From the NCBI GenBank assembly GCA_029204225.1, contig CM055096.1:73538919-73602918 (forward strand): a DNA stretch of 64,000 bases. Direction: 5' to 3'. Source of the DNA: Diphasiastrum complanatum. Taxonomy: Eukaryota; Streptophyta; Lycopodiopsida; Lycopodiales; Lycopodiaceae. A program made the translations under genes and the position numbers. Shown here in pieces: positions 32,914-44,227 of the stretch (the first letter of the stretch is position 1; each line of letters starts with the position of its first letter). The notes below the pieces were generated by a model. The model saw only the letters and a program-made list of their open reading frames with translations, was not told where the DNA came from and did no database searches.

Positions 32914-33055
32914 CAAATTGCAAAAGAAACGTTGTTAGGGCCCCAAAGATCATGCCCTAATCTCAAAAAAAAGACGTAAAAAGCCAATTTTATGCCTTTT
33001 CTTGAGATTAGGGCTTGATTTTTGGGGCCCTACACAACAATTTTTTTGCAATTTT
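32914..33055. repeat. Inverted repeat, possible MITE core
   Basis: The arms AATTGCAAAAGAAACGTTGT-TAGGGCCCCAAAGATCATG and the reverse of TTGATTTTTGGGGCCCTACA-CAACAATTTTTTTGCAATT are complementary, with an inner pair CCCTAATCTCAA/TTGAGATTAGGG. GC-rich motifs (GGTACGGAACCG at 32822, a related GAGGTACAAAACCG at 33173) flank it on both sides, which may mark the ends of a hAT-like MITE of about 400 bp. No target duplication was identified. Confidence 0.5.
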
Positions 33056-34706
33056 GAGCTATACAAGGAGTATTAGCTCAAAAAGTAAAACAATTTGGTA
33101 AAAAAAAAATTATTAAAAAAAAATCAGTTTTGTACGATTCCGTGAAAAAATTTCACAGAACCCCTATGAAACGAGGTACAAAACCGTTGCGTATTAGTTC
33201 TTAGTCCGATACATCAATCTAATATCAAATATTACAATTTAGATCAAATGTTGATTTATAATATAACAAAGTTCTTTTGATAGCTAATTTTGTTTTTAAT
33301 TTATATTTCTTAAAAAGAAATTTCTTTAGTTAAAATATTTGAAATATAACTAAAAAATAGATTAAATTTTAAATATTATTAAGCAAAAGTCGTTCGAGAC
33401 AACAAAATATATATCATTGTATTTTATGATTTTTATACAAGTTATCGACATATATTGAAATACTTATAATTGTCTAGATATTTATATATCATTGTAAATG
33501 AAGCAATCTAAAAAGGCTTATATCTCAAAATTGTTACTAAATTTATATTAAGTTTACAAACATTTAATATTAAACTTTTTATAATTTTGACCCATCATAC
33601 AATTTTACAAATAGAATTTTGTTAAATTAAGCTTATATTTCAATTTTATTTTGCATCAGTCACAATCATATTCAATTTTTTATGACTTCAATATTTATTG
33701 CTACAAAGTCAAATCTCCATATATCTTATGCTCAAAACATCATTTGAATATATTACTACATTGCTTTATGAAGCTTTCAAATCATTTGATATCAAGTAAT
33801 TGCTAGTTACAATTGTAGAATATCATGACATCAATTAAAATAAACAACACTTAAAAAAAAGAAAAAGACAAACCATCTATATCACACAAAATACTTGCAA
33901 AAACACTCACATCATTATAAAGCAGTGATTTTTTTTTCGCTCTTTATCACACTTTTTGCTTTACAAAATAAAGATATCGCATAATATCATACTCTAAAAT
34001 AAAACAACATAATACTAAACTATTGGCATTCAAAGATTTTTTAATCACAAATCAAAATGATTATCTAGAATATTCAAAATGCAAATTCATCATCAAAAAT
34101 ATTGTCGCTGGGCTTCCGATACTAGTTGCCAATCTTCCCAAAAGCTTTTAGTCAATGTGTTGATCTCTTTGCGTATAGATCATTCAAATACAATGAAAAA
34201 ATTTAGTTGGCTACAATATTGACAAATATTACCAAAAAACATATCAAGCTCTAGACAAATGAAAACTAATCTATTCACAATGCTAAAAAAATTCACAAGG
34301 CTTTTTACCTAAAACAGTAACTCTTTATGATCATATCTTTCTTTTCACAAACTAGTATTGAAATATCATTAATCTCAATATAAATGCAAACATATCACAA
34401 ATTGTTGGCAACAAGTGAAAACAACATATGCAAAACTAATATAGATCCCTCCATCAAGTAAAAAGGCCAACAAACAATTAATCCATGTACAAGAACACAC
34501 TATGACATTTTTTTCAATAATGTGTCATTGAATGAAAATATGTAACGCAAATTCTTGCATTAAAAAGTGATTGACCTTCAATTTTGAATTATAGATTGTA
34601 GTAGATAAAAAAAATAGCAAAAAAATGTCACCTATTGACTGAAATCCAAGATCAATGACAAGATCTAAGGCAAAAAGACCATTCTACATGCATTCATTTA
34701 TTACCA

Positions 34707-35367
34707 GAAGGTGTTTCACACGTGAAAGACTTCATGAAGTAAACTAAGTCCCAACAAGCTCCTTTCCTTGGGTAGAGAAAGAAAATACCACTTTTGGGCT
34801 CATCTAGAGAGAGAAAGAATTGGCAAATCTCCAAATTGACTCAAAAAAACTCATAGATCTCTCATACATTAATGAAGGGAATGAAAGTACATATAGAAAC
34901 TCATGGAGATCCATGTTTGATTCTTATTGGACCCCTTAAACATAGCCTCTCTAATCCTATTGGATGTGTGATGCAACATCCCTCACTTTTGATTGGATCC
35001 TTCCAACACATCTCTCTCTTATGATTGGACCCTTTGACTTTTGCCACCACATAGGATGCATCACTCATCAAACCTAAACTTGACATTTGTAAGCAACCTA
35101 ACTAGCTCAAGTTACATCATAATTGAATTTTGGCCTAATCATGACAAAACATGTACTTGACCATTTGACCTCTAAAGCCAAAATTGGCCCTATCACCTAG
35201 TGACACCAAGATGCTTGACTAGCAATCTTTATGAAACCCCTAAAGTCAACATTATAAACTAATTCTAACTATTTTACACATGTGGGAACATGCTCCACAC
35301 ATGTGAAATGTACTCACAAACATAAAATCGTAAAATAACCAAGATAGATTTTTGACAATTTTTCACA
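34707..35367 (-). repeat. 3' LTR of Copia element
   Basis: Nearly identical to 38262-38883 over most of its length. It has a 41-bp segment (about 35222-35262) that the other copy lacks. It contains the palindromic CACATGTGGGAACATG-CTCCACACATGTG near its start in the element sense. Confidence 0.8.
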
Positions 35368-35710
35368 CTCCTCAGAAACTAGCTTGGTAAAATCAAGGAA
35401 ATTGTGAAACTTTTTGAGTGGATCCTTTGGTATGCATATGAAGTTAAAAACCAGCAAAAAGATCCATCATAGCAGCACCTCACCAAATCCATGATAAGAT
35501 TTCTTTGGTAAAAACTCTTGCCAATATCCTTGAAGAATACTCCACCAATATGCCACTATGACCATGTGCTTCCTCCATGCTTGATGATGGCCTTTGATTT
35601 GAAAGCTCCACTTGCATAATGGCTGCACCATAAATAGAGAAATCTGAGGCTTCCAAGCCTCATAAAGATCATAGAGATCAAGATCATAAGATGTGAAAAA
35701 ATGATGATCA

Positions 35711-38053
35711 TCAAGAATGCTTTCTAGCTTGACTAGTCCACATACAATGAACTATATCCATGATGGATCTAATCTTGATATCAAATAAAATCTTGATCTT
35801 CTTGAGGCTAAATACTTGCTCAAGGATGTAAGTGTCCTCTTTGGATGCTTCACTTAATCTCAAGAGAAGTTCACAATTTGTCTCAAAACATGTGAAAACA
35901 TGATTTTTCAAATTTTGAGCAACAAGCTCAATCTTGCTCTTACTAAATCTAAGAGCATACTTTTGATGATACAATATCTTGCTTTTAAAATGTTTTTGGA
36001 AACATATCCAAGCCATCAATGACAAGAAATTATGTCCATACAATAGGCATCATCCAAAACTAGAATTGCCTTACATGAATTTTGAGATGTAGAAATCTCA
36101 ATAAAGCAAGATAGTACATCAAGTAATGAAAGAGCATAAGTGAGAATGTTAAAGTGGATACCACCTGAAACTTGCCTCTCTTTACCATAAAAGATGAGCC
36201 ATAAAGACTTGGCCATCAATCTTGAAGATCCCATTGAAATCATATGTTGAGGAGGCTCCTCCTCAAACCTTGACCCCTTCACATCTTGATAATCTTCAAT
36301 AGATATGATTTGAGATGCATCTTGGGATGCCTTGAACTCAGCCCCTTCCAAAGTTGAATGTAGATCTTCCTAAGGTATGACATCTTCACTCTCAATCACT
36401 TTTGAAATAGAGAGTATAATGGCTTTATAGGCCTCCTTGGTGGATAAGCATCCAACCATGATCCATGAGCTTGGATCATCCATCCTCCTTGTTTCCAAGG
36501 AAATATGTGCAAAGCAAGAACCTCCAAAGACACTAAGGTAATCAACCTTAGGCTTCGATAATAATACTTCATATGGTGTATTTCCTCCAAGAGCTCCACC
36601 ACTCCTCAAAGCTTTGATCTTCAATGAGAATTCCATCTCAACATATGCTTTGAATAATAGGAAATAATCATGCACCATAAATCTTGAAAAAATAAGAAAT
36701 GTACATCTTGTGTGATCATCCTCCTTTGAAGACTTGGATACATAAGCAACCTCAAAAAATTTTGCACTCTCTCTTGGGTTTAATGTGTAGATTCCTCCAT
36801 ATCTAGATCCATATGCAAGGATCTCACCATCCTTCTTGATCACACAATTGTCAATGTGGAAATTGACATCAAGACCACCATCAAGTAGTTTGTGAACACT
36901 TCTAAGATCCTTTGTAATCTTGGGAACAAAAAGAACTTCTTGAAGAGATAGAACTTTTGATGATGCAAGCTTCAAGGGAATAGCCCCTACTCCTCCAATT
37001 TTGCACTCTTGATCGCTTGCAATATGTATGGTTTTCTTGATTCCTTCGTAAGGCATAATAGTTGAAAAAGAATCCTTGGAGCTACACATATGTGAAGATG
37101 CTCCACTATCAATATACCAAGAGTCATCCATCTTGAAGGTGGAAGAGGAGAATTTTGATGCCATAAGTGAGCATTCTCCATCACTTGCAATAAAGTCTTC
37201 TTTCTCATGAGAGATGTTGGCTTGCTTGGATTGTTTTTTCTTCTTGAAGCAATTGGTGGCATAGTGGCCTTTCTTGCCACAAAAGAAGCACTTAACATCT
37301 TTTTTCTTCTTCTTTGAAGTAGAATATTGATAGGAATCATCATCCTCTTCATCTTGGTCTTTTGCTTTGTCCTTAGAGAAGTGTTGGTGTTGCTTTTTGC
37401 TCTTCTCTTTGTGCTTGGCAAATAAAACTTTGTCTTCACCATTATGATTGAGTGACAATTTGTCCATCCTTAATAGCTTGTTCTCATGCCTTGATTCTTT
37501 AGCCATTAGCACTCCTTGCAAAGCCTCCAAAGTAGGTAGCTCCTCCTTGATGGATAGGATTGGACAAGGTTCTCATACTCATCTCTCAAGCCATTAAGTA
37601 TGACTTGGACTAGCTCACTTTGATTTATAGATCCTCCAATGCAAGCAAGTTCCCTATGAGTATCTTTCACTCTCAACACATAATTAGTGGCACTCTCATC
37701 ACTCTTTTGAGAACTTTGGAAGATTTGATTTCTAAGAGTGAGGAGCCTAGAGGTATTTTTGGCTCATAAATAGCTTTGAGAGTATCCCAAGCTTGCTTGT
37801 CCGAGTTGCAATCACCAATCTCTCTCAAAATCTCATTAAAGACATTCATCTTGATAAAGTGGAGAGCAATCCTAGCTCTCTTCTTGTACTTTTGTACTTC
37901 TTGAAGGACTTGAGACTCCTCCTCAATCCCAAGTACAATGTCCATTACATCTTGGAGTATAAAGATTGACTCCATTCTAACCTTCCAAATAGAATAGTTG
38001 GAGATAGATAATCTTTCACTAGATTCCAATAGAAAGGAAATTATAGATGTCAT
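35711..38053 (-). pseudogene. Copia gag-protease-integrase relic
   Basis: Minus-strand gag starts at 38053 (MTSIISFLLESSERLSISNY, SIWKVRMESIFILQDVMDIV; DTLKAIYEPK). The frame is lost near 37673 and resumes at 37530-36370. That frame has a Lys/Asp-rich stretch, a CCHC knuckle (CFFCGKKGHYATNC), the protease motif WYIDSGASSHMCSS, pre-integrase (LFVPKITKDLRSVHKLLDGG) and integrase pieces (DDHTRCTFLIFSR, FSLKIKALRSGG, NTPYEVLLSKPKVDYLSVFG). The integrase pieces are fused in frame, so the part holding the second Asp and the Glu has been cut out. The frame 36351-36016 keeps the junction toward RT (GSRFEEEPP) and then degrades. No RT or RNase H catalytic box remains. Confidence 0.85.
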
Positions 38054-38261
38054 GTAATAGCGAAGACTCCTTGTGATTTAGACAATAAAATGTTGCTTCT
38101 CTCTCACTATAAGATCATTAAAAGGTGTACTACCAACTCCTATGCAAGATCTTGCAACAAAATGTGAGATGGATCTCACTAGCTCTACCAATCTCTCTCA
38201 AACTAGATCAACCTCTCATTAATTGATGGAGTATAGACAAAGTTTGGGTCAAACTATCTTT

Positions 38262-38883
38262 GTCACGTGTGAAACACTGAAGTAAACTAAGTCCCAACAA
38301 GCTCCTTTCCTCGAGTAGAAAGAGAAAAATGCCACTTTTGGGCTCATCTAAAAGAGAAGACAATACAAGCAAAATTGGCAAATCTCCAAATTGACTCAAA
38401 AAACTCATAGATCTCTCATACATTAATGAAGGGAATGAAAGTACATATAGAAACTCATGGAGATCCATGTTTGATTCTTATTGAACCCCTTAAACATAGC
38501 CTCTCTAATCCTATTGGATGTGTGATACAACATCCCTCACTTTTGATTAGACCCTGCCAACACATCTCTCTCTTATGATTGGACCCTTTGACTTTTGCCA
38601 CCACATAGGGTGCATCACTCATCAAACCTAAACTTGACATGTGTAAGCAACCTAACTAGCTCAAGTTAGATCACAATTGAATTTTGGCCTAATCATGACA
38701 AAATATGTGTACTTGACCATTTGACCTCTAAAGCCAAAATTGGCCCCATCACCTAGTGACAACAAGACGCTTGACTATTTCTAACTATTTTACACATGCG
38801 GGAACATGCTCCACACATGTGAAATGTACTCACAAACATAAAATCATAAAATAACCAAGATAGATTTTTGACAATTTTTCACA
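38262..38883 (-). repeat. 5' LTR of Copia element
   Basis: Direct repeat of 34707-35367, with small differences and a 41-bp gap. The inner edge is followed on the minus strand by AAGATAGTTTGACCC, which is not a recognised primer site. Confidence 0.8.
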
Positions 38884-39624
38884 AAAATTACACAAAAAAC
38901 TAGTTTTAAGGTAATCTTGGCAAGAACTCCACTTGGCACATAGATTTCGACTTGATTTTGGTTCTGATGGTAGGAACACCTTCTTAGACCTGTAATAGAT
39001 CCTAATAGCTTCTAAAAAAAATCATATATTAGCATAGAAGCAACTTATAACCCCTGCAAGAAGTCTCCACACAAAACAATGTAGTTAGAAGCCCCAAAAG
39101 ACAACATTTTCTGAATGAATGGAATGAGTACAAGGGCATGGCTATTTATTCAGGCCGAACCACATGAATCAATCTCTTTCACCATTGTCATGTTTGTTTT
39201 CACCAAAAGAAAAATGGAGAAACATTCATACTAATTGGATTATTTGATCTTTCGGGGCTAGAATCATCTCCGTATTTTGTATGAATGGCAATCCACTTTG
39301 CTTGCACTTCATCAGCCATAAATCCTTGGAAGAGAACATGTACCGGATATTAAACAATCTTGTGACTTTTTTTAAAGCTTACCAGAATTTATAGAGATAC
39401 ATTCATGTTGTTTCTATTGTTGAGCTCTAATTTCAGCAACATCTAACAAGAAATTCACAGATTTTATTAAGGGTCAAGAAGCTTCAACTTGTTTGGTATT
39501 CGTCCATCTCTCTCCATAGAGCCTTGTGGGAAGCTTGCAAACCAGGCAGGTCCATACAGCTATAGCATTTTTACAATTGGCTTACTCCAAGCCTATCCCA
39601 CAACATTGAACACTAGAAAAAGGT

Positions 39625-39881
39625 GATGATAGATTGTGTTAGCCTGGCATATGTGCCATACTTGACTCTAAATTCTGTTGAAGATTGCTTGGCACATTGA
39701 CTTTATTACCAACATCCCAAACATGCACAAGATGCCAAAAACCTCTTATAGAAAAAGAAGATGATAGATTGTGTCGGCATATGTGCAATAGTTGAGGCTA
39801 AATTCTGTCAAAGATTGCTTGGCACATTGACTTTATTACCAACATCCCAACCATGCACAAGATGCCAAAAACCTCTTATAG
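39625..39881. repeat. Tandem duplication, 135-bp period
   Basis: Two copies (39625-39750 and 39760-39881) share GATGATAGATTGTGT, GATTGCTTGGCACATTGACT and GATGCCAAAAACCTCTTATA. They differ by a few substitutions and small gaps. A looser repeat of AAATGTGAGAGGA(A)TTCC occurs at about 39917 and 40213. Confidence 0.88.
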
Positions 39882-40344
39882 ACTTCAACCACACAGCCAA
39901 TCTCCTAGCTTCCTACCAAATGTGAGAGGATTCCAGCAAAAGATTGGTATCAGGGGGTACACATTGTTCAACATCTCTTTTATGTATAATCCATTCTAAC
40001 TTCTCTTGCTTAAGGGAGTTGTATGAGGCCTTTTTGTCTCCATCTGGCAGGTGGGCAGCAACACCTCCAACACTACTGCATAGCAAAAGCACCAGAAGGC
40101 GACTAACTCTCCCCTTCATGTATGAACAGTTAGAGCTTGTGTAAGGGTTGCCTTTGATATCGTGTTGGAAAACTCATTGGCTCAAGTACAGGCATCCCTA
40201 CCCCATCTTGCCAAATGTGAGAGGAATCCCGCAGAACGCACACTTTGCTTAATATTTCGTAAGTGTTGTCAGTTCTAACTTCTTCTCTTCCTCATGGTAT
40301 TTCTGAGGCATGAGGAATTTTGGTGAGTGCATCGTTGACCCGGG

Positions 40345-40346
<2 letters not shown>

Positions 40347-40399
<53 letters not shown>
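40347..40399. repeat. (GA)n microsatellite
   Basis: About 53 bp of uninterrupted GA. No LINE was recognised next to it. Confidence 0.95.
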
Positions 40400-40403
<4 letters not shown>

Positions 40404-41605
40404 ATAGATTTGTAACTATACTGGGAACAAAAAGTACCAATGATGTGGAATATTGAGTGGCATATTGCATTGGTAAAAATTTTAATTGTATACACCTTTC
40501 CTGATCCACTGCCCTAGTAGATGGAAAGATATTTTAAACTTAATAGGTATCTCTTTGTGAGATTGGAATATATCAAAATTCACAAATTATATCTGCTATT
40601 TGATAAACTGGAAATCTTTATTACCATAATACATATTCTTCTTCCAATAGCATGGTATACTCACTCCACCGAAGGGCAGCAAAGACCTGATGCCCATTGA
40701 AAATGGAGCAGTTTTTATAGGATTTACCTTAATATCCTCACGGCATTCTATGACAGTGTTACATATAACCCCTTCCTCCACATTTGGGACACATTATCTC
40801 ACCAGAGCCCCCACAACCTGCATTGTGGTAGTGTGTGAAAATATGATAACAAAAATGGTAAAGACTCCAAAACTTAAAGCTTTGAACATTCAACACATCC
40901 TCCATGTAGAATGTTTCCATCAAATGACAACAACCATAATGATGAATTCTAAAATTGACACATTATCAAAATGCACAATAATAACCATGAGCTTTTCACA
41001 GACTGGAGCTAGTAATTGTAGATGGGTGTATTTGAACATTAGCGAAGCAGATTCAGGAAACACAGCATAATGTAGATGATGTCTGACTAATGATTACTTT
41101 GTATGGTCTACATTATGCCATGTTATGTCAGCAAGAAAAGTAAGCAGGTCAGTCAGCCTGCATCTTGGACAGTGGGTCAAGTCTACAATCTACAGAAGTA
41201 CGATTTGTAGATATCAAAATTAGGACATCAAAACAGGCGGGGGGACAAGAAAACTCGTAGGAGATTTTTTTAGATTACAAGTAAAAATGAGATCAGTTAA
41301 AATAGGCTTAATTGACAGAGGGAGGTTGGGTAAACTGCAGAGGTATGTCGAGCATCTGCAGATATCTGCAATACTGATAGGTGAAGATTGGATTGGTGGA
41401 TAAAATCTAGTTACAGACACAAAGTTTAATAGAGAGGTCTTATAACAAAGCTTAACATCCATGGAGAGCTGGTACCTTTGGATGTCTGCAAATAGAGAGA
41501 TCTAAAATTTGCAAACAGGTAGATCCCTGATCTTTTATAGCAAAACAGAGACAGAGAAGGATTGCAAAAGGACATTCGTATGTCACGAACAAAGCTCAGT
41601 AAACA
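40400..41605. other. No feature recognised
   Basis: Short open frames on both strands lack familiar motifs. The stretch separates the GA tract from the gag relic. Confidence 0.5.
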
Positions 41606-41930
41606 TGGCCAATGTTTGTCAAGATATAACTGTGACTGAGGCTCAAAAATTGGATGGAAGTAACTGTGGCACTTGGAAATTGATGACAGTGAGTGTCTGG
41701 TAAAGGAAAGGTCACATGACTACAACGTCTTGGCTAAGGCAACATATAAGGTGGGTTTACATGCTTCATGCCTTCATTGTAGATTGGCAAATCTTAGCAT
41801 CAGTTCATCCGATGGCAATAAATTGGAAATTTTGTTGGCAAAGCTTGAAACTTACTTTCAGATATATTCATCTAGCAGCTCCCTTTTAAGAGCGGAAAAC
41901 TTCTACCTGTTGGTTAACATTTAAACGCTA
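41606..41930 (+). pseudogene. Retrotransposon gag relic (Copia-like)
   Basis: Plus-strand frames give ITVTEAQKLDGSNCGTWKL and, shifted, ECLVKERSHDYNVLAKATY. This resembles the gag opening of plant Copia elements (a L-D/N-G-S-N-Y-x-x-W-K pattern). Frames break within 100 bp. No zinc knuckle or protease was seen. Confidence 0.55.
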
Positions 41931-42394
41931 CAGGGACAATTTCTCGGCTATAATTGATTGGTTACTTACAAAAAAACATCAAGGCTGCTAAGATCGATCC
42001 ACAAGGGTGCACATGTCAGCAAATATCTTTCGCAATTGGCAGCAGACATGCCCGTAGCTAGGTGAGTCTATTGATCTTTTCAAAAAGCAGTCTTACTTAT
42101 TCCCGGAGCTTCCTACAACTAAGATCACTGGTAGATATACAGCAGGACTACGAAGACCACACAGGTGTGATGTGTGCTCTCTTCATTACATTCACTATGA
42201 GAGACCATGTCTTGCGCTTCCACTCCATATCATTAAGTACCATATCAGCAAATACCAACAGCACGTAAGTCATTAGCACAACCTCTTTCATCATGGTATA
42301 TTCTTGTCACTACACTTTCATTACAGCTACTACAGTTCAAAGTCCGAAGGAGATCACTGAGATCCCCTTAACAGCTATTAGGTTATGCCTTTGG

Positions 42395-43170
42395 TGAGTA
42401 CAAGAAATTCTTTACTTTTCAAAATCTTGCTTTTGGATCTATGGATCACATTTGTCAAAATATACTTTGACAATCTCTTGGTTCACAATCCTACAGTTGC
42501 CCGGCCATTTTAATGTATGATTCAGCACAAATGATTCGCATACGAGAAGAAGTGTTTATTCAATTGTCATCCTATTGAATATTTGGGATTTCTTTTTATC
42601 TGTGGACAGCCTTCGAACCTTCTAAGCTTGAATATATTTCTGCTTGGCCTAAAACTTGTACTGATCAACTTCATCAATTCTTAGGGTTAACTAACCATCT
42701 TCACAAGCCTATACTTGATATAATGCTCAATTTAAGTTACCAAAGGGTCCTGACAAAATCAATGGAATTCTTATGCTAAATCAAGATTTCTTCACTGATA
42801 CACATGCCAACTACTCCAATAGGTATTCAATACTTTCTTACTCTTCAAGATAATCTTCTACATCATTGCCCTCGTTTGTGTATCCCCTCCAACCATCTTA
42901 TGTTGCACGTGCCATTATTAAGTCTGATTCATCCCTAATTGGTGGGCACTATGGCTTTTAGAAAACAATTCAACATATATTTTCTTATTTTTGTTGGTCC
43001 GCGGCCTCAAATCAAAGCTTCAAGATAGTATCGGTAAATATACATAGTCGATTGCAAAATAAGTATTACATATAGTTGTTTTGTCCTACCAGGTAAGTTA
43101 CAACACTAGATAATCCCATTAGACAACGGCAATATATCTCCATGGACTTCATTCTAGGCTTAGCGGTTCG
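42395..43170 (+). pseudogene. Gypsy pol relic (RT end, integrase start)
   Basis: Plus-strand pieces: FVKIYFDNLLVHN (a decayed YxDD region, with FDN in place of the catalytic pair), HPIEYLGFLF, KTCTDQLHQFLGLTNHLHK (RT thumb), then CPRLCIPSNHL and QYISMDFILGL (integrase zinc-binding and core start). Stops and shifts are frequent. The relic ends where the hAT cluster begins, at about 43.17-43.25 kb. Confidence 0.7.
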
Positions 43171-43251
43171 AATCGGCCGAGTTGACCGGTTCGAATCGGT
43201 GTCAGGTTCCAATAGTTCCAATCGGTTGGGTCAGGTTCCAATAGTTCAAAC

Positions 43252-44166
43252 CATAGATCCAGCGGTACCGGGATCCGCGGATCCCGGTACCGCGGATCTA
43301 TACTGGTACCGTGGCACCATGATGGTGCCGCGGTACCATAATATTTTAATTGGTGGACGCGATGGGACGGGATCCACCAGAATGGGTGCGGATGGGGGTG
43401 CGTGTGGCGGAACTGTCTAAGGGGGGTGAGGGGCAAAGGGACTGGACGAGGATGCACTTCGTCTCCTCGTGCGTGCTAGCCAAGCAGGTAGCAACTCGGG
43501 GTCAACCACGTAAGGTGCGGTGCAAAACCGATGAACACCCTCCAAAATGGTGTTCTCTCCCGCCACAAGACGTGGCCCGTAGGTGTCCAGAAGTCGCTGC
43601 CTGACGGGAACGGACATGCTGGCACAAGGGGCAGCATTCAGTGTGCCACCATCTTTGGCGCGTGCACCGAGTAGGTGGCCTTTAAGGCGAGTGAGGGTGG
43701 CAACGAACTCGGCCAGACAATATCAACAGTGCACGATCTTTGCACCAGACTTGTTGGACTTGTCGGGAACCCGCCTGACAATGTCCACCTCATCCCACAG
43801 ATCGGCAAGGTTTGAATGCACCAATTCTGTAGAAGGAATTGGGGAAAGAAGGCAGAGATAATCGTGAGTGCGATAGGAGGCGGACGGCTGGAAAAACCAC
43901 AACAAAGGCCGAAATAGCAATAGCGGGGGCGGAAGCGATCAGTGCAACGCGAAGACAGTATGATGGCGAGGAGTGGGTGGACAGCAGGGAGGGCGCGGAC
44001 AGCAGCGCGATGGGCAGGGAGAGAGATGAAGCGAGGGGGGGGATTAGGTTTAAAAAAAAATATTAATATACTAAATATTGAAAAATATTAAATATTGTGG
44101 TACCGTGGATCAGTATGGATTCACGGTACCACAGTGGATCCGCGGATCCCAGTACCGCTGGATCTA

Positions 44167-44168
<2 letters not shown>
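43252..44168 (-). mobile_element. Ds-like deletion derivative of the hAT family (copy B1)
   Basis: The ends are near-perfect inverted repeats: CATAGATCCAGCGGTAC at left, and the reverse of GTACCGCTGGATCTATG at right, each followed by GGGATCCGCGGATCC. Inside, on the minus strand, are the family's 5' region, the BED exon start (about 43860-43640) and the following segment (LLDTYGPRLVAGENTILEG). The coding sequence then stops abruptly at about 43355 and meets the 3' subterminal GGTACC repeats. It thus has both ends but only about 0.5 kb of gene, like Ds relative to Ac. No clear 8-bp duplication was found; the right flank is an AT repeat. Confidence 0.75.
43355..43860 (-). pseudogene. hAT transposase N-terminal fragment
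   Basis: Corresponds to codons 1 to about 150 of the transposase in copy A. It contains the BED-like finger region and, with an intact frame, the LLGARAKDGGTLNAAP junction where copy A has lost one base. It ends in the serine/proline linker. Confidence 0.7.

Positions 44169-44209
<41 letters not shown>
44169..44209. repeat. (AT)n microsatellite
   Basis: About 40 bp of AT dinucleotide immediately outside the right end of element B1, followed by an A run. Confidence 0.9.
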
Positions 44210-44216
<7 letters not shown>

Positions 44217-44227
44217 AAAATATTAAA

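Larger units (their letters stand above)
31650..34700. other. AT-rich island
   Basis: By eye this stretch is clearly richer in A+T than its surroundings, with many ATATAA/TTATAT runs. It contains short lysine/asparagine/isoleucine-rich frames (31753-31935, 31885-32103, about 32220-32360), a GIY-YIG endonuclease relic (32347-32557) and a hairpin-bearing repeat (32914-33055). From about 33220 to 34700 no gene or repeat was recognised. Composition and protein style differ from the plant exons in this window. Confidence 0.6.
34707..38883 (-). mobile_element. Copia LTR retrotransposon with both LTRs, internally deleted
   Basis: Direct repeats at 34707-35367 and 38262-38883 flank minus-strand gag, zinc knuckle, protease and partial integrase. 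On the minus strand the LTRs start TGTGAAAAATTG and end near CACGTG(T)GA/ACA. The 3' LTR is preceded by a short purine tract (GAGGAG). The total is 4.2 kb, with RT and RNase H essentially absent. No target duplication or standard Met-tRNA primer site was seen next to the 5' LTR. Related LTR text in plus orientation lies at 29.0-31.6 kb, so two copies of the family sit close together in opposite directions. Confidence 0.8.

Noticed and set aside
32640-34600. RT of a Penelope-like element beside the GIY-YIG relic
   Set aside because: I looked for polymerase motifs in the AT-rich island on both strands and found none. Without them the Penelope reading stays open but unsupported.
39480-40250. Minus-strand text FWHLVHVWDVGNK as a LINE zinc-binding domain
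   Set aside because: Some resemblance, but no cysteine/histidine pattern and no RT nearby. The tandem duplication explains the apparent conservation.
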